A stretch of 64,000 nt of DNA, taken from positions 1,118,249 to 1,182,248 of the forward strand of contig VWZF01003897.1 in assembly GCA_013396755.1 (NCBI GenBank), in the 5' to 3' direction. The position numbers and the translations under genes were made by a program. The stretch comes from Sclerurus mexicanus. Taxonomy: Eukaryota; Chordata; Aves; Passeriformes; Furnariidae. Of the stretch, positions 1 to 14,119 are shown piece by piece. Under the pieces are notes generated by a model that saw only the letters and a list, made by a program, of their open reading frames with translations, made no database searches and was not told the DNA's origin. Position 1 is the first letter of the stretch, and each line of letters opens with the position of its first letter.

Positions 1-2501
1 CTTGTTTTATTATTTATTAAAAATACATCAGACTATTATCAGACTTCTCTAAGACTAACATTTGTAGAAATCACATCTCTCTTCTTTGAGAAACATTTCA
101 AGTGACAGAGAGCAAAACCTATTTGATCAAGGCATGGCTTGCTTGAAGGAGGTAGGAATTAGGGGGAGAGGGGAAGTATTTACATCACACATCAGTTTCT
201 CGTGGCTGGAAGGTTCTAGATCGTGTCCCTTTGGTTCAGTCCCCACTGACTTTTAAACCCAAATCAGTGCAGTTGCTAAAATGCACTTGAATTCATTTCT
301 GCTGCACGTGTTGGGTTTAGGAAATCCCTCTCAGCGATGCTTGTGAGAAGCTTTGTGAGACTGCAGAAGGAGCAGCGACTCCCCAGAGCCTGTGAGGGTG
401 GGCATGGCTCAGGACCCGGGAACAGGGAGCTTTCTTCTCTCTGTTACCTGCAGGCTCATTACATTTTAGTGAATTGTACTGAAAATAAACGATACCGAAA
501 ATACTGGACTTACTTCAAGTACAAAAACCGGATCTTGTTGCTAGAAACTGACAGTTTCAGAAGACAAAATAGTAAGGTTTTCTCTGTAGAGAAGCGTCTT
601 GAGACAAATATTAGGGAATAGAGAGGAACACTCACCCTAGTTGCCACTCCTGCCTACATTTAAAATGCATGGGCAATCCTAGCACTTCTGGGACTATTGT
701 AGAAGAAGGGTTATGCATTATAAATTGCAAAATTGAGCTAAGAACACATGTAAATCTATATCTGAGTAGAAATAATTTAATGCAGTAGTATTAATATTTT
801 TAGTGTTTTGATCATATTAATATAATAATGAATATAGTATTTCCCCTTAATGTTCCTAATGTGTTGTTCTCTCTTAAAAGTTTAGTTTCTGTGCTTGCTC
901 TGGCTGTGAGTGTTTTTCAGCTTTCACACTTGTTCTCTTGCTGTTCCACTTGGGTGCATATCTGACATATGATGACAAAGATTAGTCTCCTGACCGATGA
1001 GGTGGCATCCCAGTTACAAAAGCCCTGGATAATTGCAGGATACCACTGATCCCTCTGCAGCATTCACTGGTGAGACCACTGATCTTGCACAATAATTGAA
1101 GCAAATGAACTTTTTAAAAAAATCCATATATTTGCAGAACAGCTTTCACTAATAAAAATGAAATTCTTATTAAAATATCCAGATGGACTTACTGCATTAA
1201 TTTCTGAGTTTTAAAAAATGCTGCTCTATTATTCTTTTGACTGCCTAGGTATTCTCTCTGAGAGTCACTAGTTGTGCTAGTGGAGAAAAGGCAGAGAGGT
1301 TTCCAACCTCAGCTGTTGAGTTTCACCATTGAATGTACAGTAAGAGCTGCTGTGAAACCTGTCGTGGGGGAGAAATCCATGTAAATCCATGTGTTTCTGT
1401 GCTGTTAATAAGATATTCCAGAAGATTAAGATCAGACCTTGCTAAGTCACAAATAAATCATCACTTCCCTCCCATTCCCCCGAGCCTTTGAGCTTTCTCC
1501 TTTACGGAAAGGAACGAGTCTCTTGTGCATCTGCTGCTCTTCAAGAAACATTTCAACTGAGAGAAACTGATAGGGAAAATGTAGGGTTTGAGAAATTCCT
1601 AGTCCTCTCTTTTGTGAATAACAGAAAAGGTCTCCAGATAAAAAATGCTGACTTGAAGAACGTTAGCTCCTGTGTCATTGTTAGGTTAAAGTTTCCCAGC
1701 CAGTGCCCAGAAAATTCAGGGAAAACAGGCAACAGGAAAACTTGCTGCAGGAAAAGAGAGTTCAGGCTTATGGCTGTGGGAGCCCTGTATCCTGTTGGGG
1801 TCTGTGCTGGGAGGCAGTGGCTGTGGAGCGCTGGGACACGGAGTGCCACAGTGTCACAATTCAGGCAGAGAGCAAATGACAAAGCCTATTAAAGGTGTTC
1901 TCTCTTTAGAGGGGACTCCCATCACTGCACCACGTCTGCCCTCTCCACTGTGATTCCTCGGGATTCTTCCTCCTTGGAGCACACCGGGAAATGCTGCAGG
2001 GTTGGGGTGGCAATAGTGGTGGGTGTTTTTAACGTCACTCTTCTTGAATTTATTTAGTAATTTTTCTTGAACTTGTATTGTCTGAGGAACATGTTGAGCC
2101 CTTGAAACTTTTGAAGACGAGGAAGATACTTTTGATTTATGTATATGTTTGGCTTCTGTATATAGAGAAAGAAAAGACTTAGGAATTTATTTTTCCCCAT
2201 AATTCAATGGAATGTACAGTTTCACCCCGCTGACATAATTTAAAGTATAATGCACTGAATAACGTGATTAATGTGGTGAGGAAAAATTCAGCATTTTGCA
2301 ATTTTTGTCATTACTATTTCCAGTCATGACTCCACACTAGCATTTGTCTTTATTATTTTTCTGATATATTGGATTAGCCTTGGAACAAAAGTCTTTGAAA
2401 AGGAGAGATCTCCTGAGTATTGGAAGTATTGCATCAATCTGCTGGTTCCAAGAACTACAATTTCATGGCTTGAGAATATAAAACTACAGTATAGGCAAAG
2501 T

Positions 2502-2534
2502 TTATTACTATTATTAATAATAATAATATTATTG
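2502..2534. repeat. ATT/AAT trinucleotide-rich simple repeat
   Basis: Imperfect run of ATT then AAT units, followed by a few GAT-like units. It is a short microsatellite with an internal strand switch, so the single strand can fold on itself. No function is implied. Confidence 0.7.
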
Positions 2535-5500
2535 GTGATGATGGTAGTGACTTGTATGTTTGTCAGCGTTTTAGCATTCTACTGTTGCGGTGCAGAGAAT
2601 TTTGAAGTAGAAAGATTAAAAAGAAAATGTCATAAAATTTGCCAAGGCTGAATAATAGAAATTTTCAGATGGTGTTAAATAAGGCAGCAACACCATTTTG
2701 AGCTTAATGCTCATTTTCACAAGACCCTATTAAAAAATGCATTATTGGCATGGATTTGCTCTGGGAGAAGAGCTGCTTGTGTGTTTGGACTCGGGCCACC
2801 TTCCTCATTTGGCTACCTTGTCTGGAAACTTCATTTCAGATTATTTTCAATCAATTTCTTGAACCCACATGGATAATAGAAAATAAATCAATTTCCTGAG
2901 CACTGTTCCTAAAGTCACCACAGAAGTAAAAGCTGCTGACAGAAGTTTTTCCACCAGATATAAAACAAACCCAAGTTTTGGTGCAGCTGTCATCTAGACT
3001 GACTAATACATATTCCTTCTTCCCAGATAAGCCTCCTTTATCCCTCTCCTGAAAATCTGTGGAAATTAGACAATGTTTGTCAAAAAGCCTGGGAATTGAA
3101 TTTAAGCTGAAGGTACAAAACTTGGTTTTTTGTGGTCAGCCGGGTTTTGTTTTCATTTTGGGAGCTGTTAAGATAAATATTTGTTTATGAATTTTGATCT
3201 AAGAGTTGGGGGCTCACATGAGGATATATTTGAACTAGCACAGAGCTGAGTTAGCGATGAAATAGCTTCATGAAAAAATGTTAGAAATTTCAGTTTTAGT
3301 TATTAGAAAGCACAGACTATGCTGTGCATGGCAATCTCTACAGTAAGAATGTTTTCATGAGTCACAATCTTGAAAAAACCTTCAGGTGATGATAATTCTG
3401 CTCCTTCAGTTCTGCTATTTCTTTTTCATTGCATTTCACTGTTGCACAGTTGCAAAAGGTGAGACTCAAAGATCACTTTTTCTCACGGATTCCTTCCCTT
3501 CAACAGTCGATCAGTACAAAGAAGGATGTAGTCTTCATTTTAATTGCATTGTATATCCTTACCACTCCATTTTCTGGTTGGTGTTCACTCTTAGTCCAAG
3601 CATTGCCTTTTGTGAGGGGTATTTAGGAAGCAACTTTTAGTCACGGTAATGCCACCCACTAGAGCTCGGGAAGTGCATTCACATCTAATTATAGTGGGAT
3701 TAATTTAATTAGATCCTTACAGGAACCTCAACTATTTTTTATCACAAATAACTGAACAAACAACAAAACTAAATCGACTAAAGCAGAGGGAGGAACTCAG
3801 TGCCCTTCCCAAAGGAGTCTTACTGGAGTTCCTTTAAAACTCCCACACTGCTGGATTTACAAGACTTGCCTTTGACATACGAAATTTGGCTTTACAGGAT
3901 GTAAAGAAACTCATGACAGGTGATGTCGATTTTCGTTGTTGTTGAATTAGTTTTTCATGAAATCCAGAAGGAGGAGGTAGAGCTGCTAATGTTAGTGTTT
4001 CTAATTTTACTGTCGGACATCTGCCCTTGAAGCCTGGCTCACAACAAACAAATCCAAACATGAAACCTTTCCTTTGATTCAGCAGTAAGTTTAAGATATA
4101 ATTATGTAAACTAATCTTTTTAAATGACGCTTTATTAAATGAAACTGTTTAGGAGTGAAATTTAATTAAATCCTACTGCTTGCAGAAGTGAATAATATTA
4201 GTGCTTCAGAGATTTGTGATTTCAGAATTTACGTGCATCTTAGTTAACACTGGATCATATTTTGATGCCTACTTTACCTTCACTTTTATTTTGTTAGCAA
4301 ATTAGACCACTAACAACAAAACAAAGTCGAAACTATATATAGTGCCCATATCTATTTTCCAACATTGATTCTTCATCTAATTAGGAGAGTTTGTCTTTCA
4401 TCAAAACTCTGACAGAAGCAATTATAAAGGAAACATGGATAAAGAAAAGGATGACATTACTAACTAGACAACTGGAGCACATCTAAGAATTTATTTCTTG
4501 TCGAAGCACGATGCCACAGCTGGGAAATGAATGTATTTCAGAATATTTGATTCATCTCTGCCCATTAAAAGCTGGACCGATACAGCAAGGCAGCACATTT
4601 TACACCCACAGTAATTGCTTGGTTGTGGAATGCCAGAGTGTGGAAATGAGAAACTTTGTGCCCAATGAAACAATCCAGCAGAGTGATTCTCTGCGGGGGC
4701 ATATTCTGCAAATTGAAATGTTCACTGGCAGCAGATTTATGCTTGAAGTCAGCAGGTTTTTCAAAGGGCTTGTGTTGTACCGTTCTTAGCTGGATTAGAA
4801 ATGGTCATCTTGGCTTTCTTTAAAGTTTGATAGGTAGGTCGATAAATAAGAAAGGTAAGTCGAGCAAACATCCCTTCGTGGAAATTAGCTGGGGAGGTTT
4901 CTGCGAGTTTCTTGTACCTCTCAGTGTCCTTTTGAGACAGCAGGAACTGAGATTTGTGATGAGGTCCAGATAAAAAGCAGTGTGGCCTCTATGATGAACA
5001 TATTTTTTTAATTTATCAAATGCATTTGACTTTATAGACAGAGCATAGTATTGCACTTCCCTAAAGTGAGTAACAGTCCTGATATTCCTGATCCTGAAAA
5101 ATTTCTTTAGCTAGATGCTCATCAGGTAGGATGCTGGATATGTTTTGGAGCATTAGAAGTTTTATTTCTGGTTCTTTGAATACCTGTATTACCTGAGTGT
5201 CTCAGGCATCAGAAACCAACTATGTCACCGTAGAAATGTGGATGTTTCAGTGGGGATTAATAACACTGGAAAGTCTTTTCATGGACACTCCCAGTGATTC
5301 TGAGTGCTCTGACTTCTGATTTAGACAGCATTGTGTAAAGGGGACTTGTTCACTTCTGGAAGGTGAGAGTGGTTCATTAGGTCTGACAGAGGCACACTTT
5401 CAATCAGACCATCTATTACTTGCACCTCTTTTTGAACATTTCCTCTAAGTGGTTTGAAGGAAAGCAGCTCATTGCTCTGTCCTGGTGAGGATTGGTACCA

Positions 5501-7291
5501 AGTACTCACCTAAGCGTGTCATTAACCCAAATGCAGTGCAAAGGAGAACTGACTCCTATTTCTGCCCATTTGTCCAATGGAATAAGTACCCAGAGAGCCT
5601 GATAGCAATTGTCTGGAAATAGACTGTAGGAGAAAATGGGATCCAAGCTGCCTTTGTATGAACTCATATTATATACATAGAAAAAGCTGGTGGGTATGGT
5701 ACAGTTCAGGCAAGCCCAGTTCCACTTGGTTGCTTCTATCAAGAGGTCTAATTACACAAGTAAGAAACTGGCAGAAGAACTTGTTACAGTGCATTTCAAA
5801 GGCTCCCTTTGCCCACGACTTGGTTTTGTTGCCAAATGAAATAGCACAGTACTAAATCCAATCTAGCAGAGCTGTCACCAGTTTGTAAAGCTCTCCTTGC
5901 ACAGGAGTGAGAGTGCAGTTCCTTTTACACTTCCAACCTAATCATCAGCGCAGTCCATTAAGAAACCAGGGGTTGAGTTACTGCCCCTGTTTCCTTAGTC
6001 AGTCTGGAGGTCTGGAGCACTGGAGAAAGGCTCAGTCTTACTAACGAGGTGTGTAAGCAGAGGCTGACAGAGCTCTGTTTGGATCGTCAGCTCCTGTGGC
6101 CTCCCTCCCTCCAGCCACAGGTAATTCTGCAACAGTCCTGATGGTTATCGCAATCACACATCTCTCAATGCCCTGAGAAAAAACGGCAATTTTGAGTTGG
6201 AAAGACCTGAAATCAGGGCTGTTTGCAGAGGAAGGGATCCTTCTGGCAGCGTTCAGCTGCATAGGGGAATATACCTTAATGGTCCTTGGGAGTGAGCTGT
6301 ACCTCCCAGGACAGACAAATGCCCAAACTCCAGGATTCTTGTGTCCTTCTGGCATGGGAGTGGCTCCTCATCTCGATCAGGATACAGCAGCCCAGCATGC
6401 AGAATGCATTATCTCCATAGCCTTTAATGTATTTAGTAGTAATTACTGGTATTTGCGAATGTCACAGCTACTTATAAACCTGGAGAAGTAACTTGGAATA
6501 CATTGAAGGATAGTTCTTCTCTGAACTGGTTTTGAAAGTTGATACTTCATTTAACTGAATGGTTAGTCTGTAGACTGTGCTGGTGTTGGGATGTTTTACT
6601 CATTCAACACTTTCTTCATTAATAATTTTAAGATCTCCACTAAAACAAATTAATTCTTTCTCTACATCTACAGTTTTCACTAGTTAATAAATGTTCTCAG
6701 TGTTTGAAAGTAGCTTAAACTATTCATGTTGGCATCCCAGTGTATCCTAAGAACACAGACTATTAGGGTGTTTCCAAGAGCCTTTATGAATGTTTTTCAA
6801 GTAGTCCTCCTGGACTTAAAAATATATCAAGAAAAATTGCTAGGAAATAATTTTTGATCAATTGTAGTTTTCATTTACCTTTGTGGTTTAGAAACAAGCA
6901 CAAAGGCTCTTTTCTGTGGTTTGGAGACACCCCGGGTTATTTGTATTGATCCTGCCAAGGTGTTTGACCCAGTGATTCTGAGGCTTAGGTATTCCAGGTA
7001 AGGTTTGGGGCATGACCTTTCCAGTGTCTTGTGAAACGCATTTGTGCAGTGCTGTGAGATTTGGAAGTTGCATCTCGCTGTAGGTAACGAGCAGTCTGAG
7101 CCCACGGTCTGTCATGTGGCATCAGTGTGTCTAAGTGCACACGAGGGGATGGACAGCTGACAAATTCCTGCCTCCTTGAGGGGGTGATGGCACAACAGGC
7201 TGTTAGTGTGGCTGGAGTGGGACTGAAATGGGGGTGGCAAGTGACTAGCTAAATACAGCTCCTGTCCTTTTATTAATTGTTGTAGTAAACT

Positions 7292-7313
7292 AATATATAT
7301 ACACACACATATA
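7292..7313. repeat. TA/CA dinucleotide repeat
   Basis: A TATATATA run passes into ACACACACA and back to TATA. It is a short, probably variable, compound dinucleotide microsatellite in unique DNA. Confidence 0.7.
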
Positions 7314-7515
7314 AGATAGATATAAGATCACTTCTTCAAAAGCAGTATAAAGTACATTCAAGTACTTGAATGTTTATGGAGGGTTTACTTAAGATGTTGA
7401 TATTCCAATCCCGAATCTTGTTTTGTATCTCAGTGTAGTGTGGAAATTTCTGTATCACAATATTATAAGTACTGATGGTGACAGCCTGGGTCTGATGCTG
7501 TGAGGTTCTGAAACA

Positions 7516-7535
7516 TTAGGGTTAGGGTTAACCCT
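7516..7535. repeat. Telomere-like motif in head-to-head arrangement
   Basis: Two exact TTAGGG units are followed by TTA and then ACCCT, so a G-rich telomere-type stretch meets its own complement. The central twelve bases, AGGGTTAACCCT, are a perfect palindrome. Vertebrate telomeres are TTAGGG arrays and interstitial copies are known, but two and a half units are too few to claim a fusion or healing scar. Chance is a real alternative. Confidence 0.4.
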
Positions 7536-7559
7536 GAATGTACTGCAGCATTAAAAGGA

Positions 7560-7960
7560 TGATGTTCATTGTGGCAGAGGCTGGGGAGGGTGTCCAGGAC
7601 TTCATCACGCTGCGTGTTCTGTACCTGGAGGTCAAGCTTTGTGCTCAGCCCTCCCACCCCGGGGTGACTTTTCAGTCACCCCGCGCTCAAGTTCAGGGTG
7701 TAGTTGGGCTGTCCCCTGTTTCCAAGGGGGACAACTTGTGCTGTAGCCCCCCGTGAGGACAGCCAGGAAAGGCTTTGGCAGTGCAGGGGGAGGAGGATAT
7801 GGGCTTGGTGTGCCCGAACAGGGCGTGCAGCCCTTTCCAGGGCTGCAAGGGTCTCACCTGAACACTCTGAACTGCTTAAGGACATTCGTATCCCTGCTGT
7901 TGGCTGTTTCTCTAGCTGGGTTAAACAGGGCAAGCAAAGGATTTTCTTGGAAATGCATGC
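7560..7960. other. GC-richer unique segment
   Basis: This stretch is clearly richer in G and C than its surroundings. Because stop codons become rarer, overlapping frames of 72-89 codons open on both strands (7538-7756, 7676-7933, 7704-7973, 7753-8004). Their overlap on both strands argues that composition, not coding, keeps them open. I recognise no protein or repeat family. Confidence 0.45.
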
Positions 7961-10900
7961 TTGGCTGTGCTAGAGTTTCCAGAGCAACCCAGAGCTATCA
8001 TTAGCAGTACAGGTTAATGTGTGGGGGGTAATGGGGAAGAGAGGGTTGAGCTACTTTGGACAGACCTGTATCTGTCCTTAAAACCGAAGTACAGTACATA
8101 TGATTTAAGATATTATTTTGCTTTTCATATGAAGTCAAATAGGATGGACTTTTCTCCCTATAAATACTACGGTAGAGGAAACACTGCTCTTTTAATTAAA
8201 TAGAAGTGAATTTCGATGAAGGCAAAGTATTGTACAACAATATCTAAAATAGTAGGTTAAAAAGAGCATTAAAAATGCAAGGTAGTACATTTTAAAAGAT
8301 TTGTGCAAGTAGAAAACATTTTCTACTGAAAGATTTGTCTTCATTCTAGCTGAACTTTCTTAAAAAGAAGAAAGAATTCTAAAGATAATATTGTTGAAAC
8401 ATCATGCCCAAAGAAGTGGTGACAAGTTTGAGCATTGTGAGTTAACAACCTGGAGCGCCAAACACAACCACCCCTCATTAGCTTTTCCCTCAGTGCAGTT
8501 AGTCTACCCAAGGTGGCATTTTAATGCTGGTTCATCACTGAGAATCTAAAAATAAGGTCTTGAAGGGAAATAATGCAGACAACACAACCAGCCCATCTGG
8601 ACTCCTTTATTTTGGATATTATCAAAGTTTCCTTCATTTTCATTCTGTTTTAAGTGTGTTCAGTAGTCATCTTGCTACACAGCCATGTAGCAGAAATAGT
8701 TTGTATTTCAAGTAGCAGCTTCTCTGACTGAAGACCAAAGGCCTTTCCAGATGAAACAGGCTACTGAAAAAGTCAGTTCTCTGCTCTGGAAACAGAAAGT
8801 ACCTTATAGGGTGTTACGTTTTGGTTTAATTTTACCATCCTGAGAAATTGAGAGACCTCAGAATGCACTGACATTTGGGGAAAAGATCACTTTATTATCT
8901 GCCTTTATTTTATGGTCCTTCCCTAGTACTTTTTAGGGCTGGCATGGGAGATAAGAAGGCTACACGGTCTTTGGTCTGACCTTGTGCAGCTGTTCTTACA
9001 TACACAAAACTCTTTTCTAGCTCAGAACACATTAATGTTTTTCCCCCTGCTGTATTCATAACTTTAATTCTTCATGTAATCCCTGTAGGTGCTAGTTTTA
9101 ATATTTGCTTAAGGCATGTTGCATACGTGTATTTGCTAGATTCTTTAAAAGAACTTTAATTAAACCTTCTCATATTCTTTGAAAGTGGTATTCTTTAAAA
9201 GTTGGTAAGTTTAAATGTTAATGATCTGTTTTTTCATAGAAAAAATGCATTTCAGCTGTTGACTGGATAAAATTAAGACTGTCATCTTCTAGATCTTTAG
9301 AAATTACAAATTATATGATATTAAGTGTTTCCTTTAATAAGTTCTTAACTTGATAATTAGTAATGTTTAAACATATTAAAGAACCACATGAACACTATGG
9401 AGGCTGACCTCTGATAACATCATTATTTCAGACAGTGTCTTAATGAAAACTGGGTAACTTCAGCAAATTCAATACTCCTTTGGAACTGCATTATCACATC
9501 AATGTTTTGTTGAACAGCAGCTTGTGCCTTCCAATGCATTTCTGTTCTTAAAATGGGTTTCCTCAGTGGAGGGTGTTGTTATGGGGGAACCGTGTCATTT
9601 CCCTGTTTCTTCTTTTTGAAGTAAAGCAGCAAGTTTAAATAATGCTGGAAAACAGCTCTAAGAAAACAACCCTCCCTGACTTGCTGTGTGATTCACGCCC
9701 TCTTCGACAAGGCTTAGGGCACCAAGAAAAGGTTTAAGAGTTATCCCTTGGTGCAGAGGTCAGATTGCCAAGTGTTCTCTCTCTTTATGTGCTGTACCTC
9801 GTATAGCCTGGTCCCTGTTTCTTGTCCTCTGATGTTGCATTACTCCTCTGCCACTCCGAGGTATTGTTGTTACGGAGAACTGCTGTGAGAGAAACCTCCT
9901 GCAGAAGGCAAGTACTTCGGGGGGGTTGGTGGAAAATGAGGATTTCTTGTGGCTTTGGCTTGCTTGCATTTTTACTGCAGTCCTCTGCAAATACCTGCAG
10001 CAGAGGGGACCAAAGGGCTTCTCTGGTGGTGTCTAACACCTGCAGTATTTGGGGTGGGCAAAGCATCTCCCTGGGCATGTTGTAGTGCAGACCCAGACCA
10101 CTGGAACCACAGACTGGCTCTGTGACGTGGCTTGCCTGGTTAATCTGCCCTGCTCACAGATTTGTGTTGAGACATTTTCACCCTCGTTGACTTTCTCCTC
10201 TGAGTGCAGTTGGGTTCTTCTCCCTCATCCTTTTTGTGAAGGTATAAACAAGGCTGCTAAAAAGCTTAGTGAGAAGACATGGACTCAAACCCCTTCTGGG
10301 TACTGATGATATCCAAGCATTTATCTCCATCTCTTTCTGAAGGAGAACTATGAGGCAGGACTCAAGTATTCTGCGAGCAGTGGCTCTGCTGTGTTTTGTA
10401 TGCTCTGTATTACGCTGTGCTGATAACACTGGCTGCTGTCAGAGGAGTTGACCTTGGTTTTTTTATGCCAAAAGAAGCCAGTGCTAATCAGAAAGCCAGC
10501 AGCATTGATATCTCGCATGACAACAGAATATTAAAATAACTGTTCAACCACTTTCTTCCTTTTTTGCCCCTTATGGTCAGAAGAGTTAGTATGATAAATT
10601 CAGAGAGAGTTTCCACACAGACATTTAATTAAAATGAAATTACCTATCATTGTTATGGGCTACACACAAGCTATTATTTATGTTTGTTATTCTAATACCT
10701 TATTAGACTAGGTTTGCATTTGCATCAGTATGTTAGCATGACTTATTTCTGTCTGTACTCGTAGCAGCCAGTGCAAGCTGCAATGTTAAATACTGAGAGA
10801 AAATGGTATTCTGGGTTTCTTGGAAAAGGCAGAGGCAGTGTTCAGCCCCAGGTTTCTTTTTTCCCCCCGTTCTTCATTGAAGTGTTCCTCTATGGGAGTA

Positions 10901-12290
10901 AACACTCATCACTGTGGTGGACTGAAGTGTCAGTAACATCTTAAACACTGTCAAAATCATAGCAAGACTTTTTGTCGAAGTGCTGCGAGCAGCCCTGACC
11001 TCCCAGTGCCTCCTGACTGGAATCTGGGTTGGGCCTGATCCTTTCCCCCCATTTTCAGGAATTCCAGTGACTCTATTAGCCGATCACTGTGACTGTTTCG
11101 TAAGAGAAACCACAATGGGTCTCCTACCAGCAGAAACATCCTGCTCAGGCCCCTGTCTAAGTGTCCTGGATCCTCTGTATTCGTGCAATACCTTTTGGCC
11201 ACCTGCTATGGGTATTGCCTGTGGACTGTCAGGTGGGCATTGCTCCACGAGAGAGGGCAGGCTGGGAGCCAAGTGTGACACCAAGGCAAGCAAGGACAGT
11301 GGCTCGGGGTAAGGGACAGTCTCACGAGAGGGGCAAACAGAGCAAGTGATGGCAATCAGCTTGAGCAAGAAGCCCCCAAACTTACAGGTCTGCAAGTTCT
11401 GCAGCAGGACTGAGATCAAACCATGAAACAAAGTCAGGATAACCTTTATGACCCTTTTCCCTCCAAACTTCTGGGTAAATCACTGCCGAAGTTTCAGAGA
11501 TGGAGTGTCCATTTGTTAGTCTGTGATAAAATCAAACAAATTCTGCAGGCATTTGGACAGAGTGGGAGGAGAGAACAGCATGTGCTTGCAGCTCTGGACT
11601 TGAGGGCAGGGGCTTCAGCACAGGCAGCTACTGGGAAGCATTTTTACGTCGAGAGAGAGGAGTAGGAATTATCCCTCTTTCAGTGGGAGACTGACAAAGG
11701 AAGGAGCAATTTTCTACTTCAGTGTATATGTGACAGCAAAGAGAGAGGGCTCTTCTTGGGACAGGGTACCAAAAATAAGGTTTTTCTCACTTAACATTGC
11801 CTTAGACCAATTTGGATGAAATCCTGCAGCTACAGCAGTCAAATCCTGTATGGCTCCATAGTGAATTACAGCATATATCCACTTACATCATTAGCATAAC
11901 AATATATTTGGAGTTTAATTGGGGTTGACATGAATGTAGATGAGCTGTCAAATTGGCTGGATAGGTTGCATCACAATCAAGTGCATTGTCTTTAAAGAAA
12001 GAGACTAATTAATGAAAAATAGTCATGCTCACTGCATTTGCAGTAACTGAAGTAAGAACATGAAACTGTTATTTTAGTTCTGTCAAAACCCAGTGAATGA
12101 CTAACTAGGTCTTGAAGCACTCAAACCAAGGATCCTTAATTGCCTGAGTTGAACAGAGAAGTGATAAAATTCTTTATTTACAGGGACGGAAAATTTCAGA
12201 TGTGCTCATTTCAGTAAACCTGGCTTTCAGCTAATTCTGACAGTGTTTTTTACTGTTGAGAACCTCGACAAAATAAATTAATGACAAACT

Positions 12291-12312
12291 GCACGTGAAC
12301 TAATTCACGTGC
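12291..12312. promoter_or_regulatory. Perfect inverted repeat carrying two E-boxes
   Basis: GCACGTGAA (12291-12299) and its exact reverse complement TTCACGTGC (12304-12312) are separated by four bases. Each arm contains the palindromic E-box CACGTG (12292-12297 and 12306-12311), 14 bp centre to centre. CACGTG is the known site of basic helix-loop-helix factors of the USF, MYC/MAX and CLOCK/BMAL1 types, and closely spaced pairs occur in clock-controlled enhancers. That this copy binds anything is inference; the inverted repeat itself is directly visible. A related CACGTGG lies about 50 bases downstream. Confidence 0.35.
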
Positions 12313-14119
12313 TAAACCTGCCCACTGGGTAAAGCAGGAAAGATTTTCTGAATGTTGAAAGACACGTGGCTTTGGGTTATGGAGGGAAAAGTCGTAGCGT
12401 ACAATATTTGAAATGAAGGATGAGGGATGTGTAGGTAAATCTTCCAAGTTTTATGGAAATCAGCCAGAGCTGCTTTGGCTTTAAATGCCAAATACAGGCA
12501 CAGATGAATTGGTAATTATATACTTTAACTGTAAGCACAGAAAAGACAAACAAGTAAGAACATTTAATCTGCATATTCTCGATAATAATGCATTAAGATA
12601 AACTGTAGAACACTGAAGCTGAACATCGCCTATTGCTCAAGTGCTTACCCCAAACCAGACAATCATTTACTAAGTGGTATGTTGAAAACACCAAAATATG
12701 GAGCCAAAATGTGATTTTAAAAGCTTCCATATTCAAATAAAAAGCTCTTTCCTGTTAGGTTCTCCTCCACAGACTTGTATATTAGCATTTTGGTGGCATA
12801 CTTATGTGTAGCTTTATTTTTCCTAAATTTACAGCTGTGGCATTTGCAAAGTTGGGAGCACTACCTAGTTTGGTTAATGCAGCATTTATATTCTGCTGCT
12901 GTTCATGTAAATACCAGGTTCCAAGGCAGCATTATGAATATTTCACATGCTTTTGAAATAGTTGTGAGGCATTCTTCCTCAGTAAGGAGACCTTTATTGT
13001 TAGTATGCTGCTTATCTAAAGTGATTGGTTCACAAATATTTCAGTTGTGTTTGTGTTCCTTTGACAAGCTTGCTCCTATTGCAATGGTCTTCAGTTGTAA
13101 GATTTTGGAAATTATGACTCGATGTCATCTTAATCTCGGTTATATTGCTGGTGTGCCCTCTGAATTAGGAAGCCTTGGAGACAAATGAAAGCTCTCCCAG
13201 CTGCAGAGTGGTGTTATGTCCACACACCAACAGGGGCAATTGCTGATGTTACAGCAGCTTTAGCAGCCTCGTCTTTGGAACAGTGTGCAATCCAAACACT
13301 TAACATTACTTTTGGACAAACCACCAGACGGGTATTCCCTATCCAAATGGAAAGGTATCTGTAAAACCCTAAGTGACAGATCACAAGCTTTGAAACACAG
13401 CAGGGAGGGAGCTTGAAGGTTTTCCCACGGACTGGATTTACCCCGAGCACGTGAAATCTGGGCTGAGGGAAGCTGTTCCCAGTGCTGCTCCTGTTCAGCT
13501 CAGCTGGGGGCTGCAGCCTGGTTGCCAGAAGGTAAATCCTGCCTTTTGCTGTGCCAGACTAACAGCTGGAATTGCAGTCAATATATTTAACTTTGCCTGG
13601 AAATCGTCTCTGTTCGATAATTGCTGTTCTTTGGGTGTTGGTTCTGCCTTGAGGAGATTTTTCTGTTCCAGTCTGTGCTGTTCCCTGTGCATTGCCATGC
13701 CTTACATGAACTGTGGCATGTATTACCTCGAGATTATCCACAAGACTTGAGAGCTCAGGATACTAAGCAGAGAGAAACACCATGTTGGGGTTCCAGTAAG
13801 GAGGGGAGGTATTTTTCTGACAGTAGGATATATTTCTCACATATGAACTGGACAAGGACCTGGGCTTTGGTATTGCTGATTCTTGAGAAAGAGACCTCAT
13901 TCGTTTCAGTGGTGTTAAGTCTTTGTTGGAGCCTAAAGATATTAGGAAGAAATTTAGAGAAAAAGATGCTCATATTGAAATATTAGTTTATTTAAGTCCT
14001 TAAAAAAATTGGTAATTGAAGATTGTGCCTGCAGTAACAGGATATTTTAATGGCCTTTCAGTAGAAATTATTTCAAGAGTAATCAGAAGGTCATCTTAAG
14101 GAAATACGGAAATAAAATG

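Larger units (their letters stand above)
1..7515. other. Unique AT-rich non-coding DNA
   Basis: No gene, RNA gene or clear transposon is visible here. Open frames are short (134 codons at most), overlap on both strands and show no protein family I recognise. Composition is AT-rich with few CpG. Small simple repeats lie at 2502-2534 and 7292-7313. A TAATTA-rich patch near 3685-3720 resembles homeodomain binding DNA, but nothing confirms that. A short phrase near 6193-6225 faintly resembles the antisense tip of a CR1 element and is too weak to annotate. Confidence 0.6.

Noticed and set aside
6193..6225. Possible antisense CR1 tip
   Set aside because: Only about two dozen bases resemble it, with several mismatches and no neighbouring CR1 sequence.
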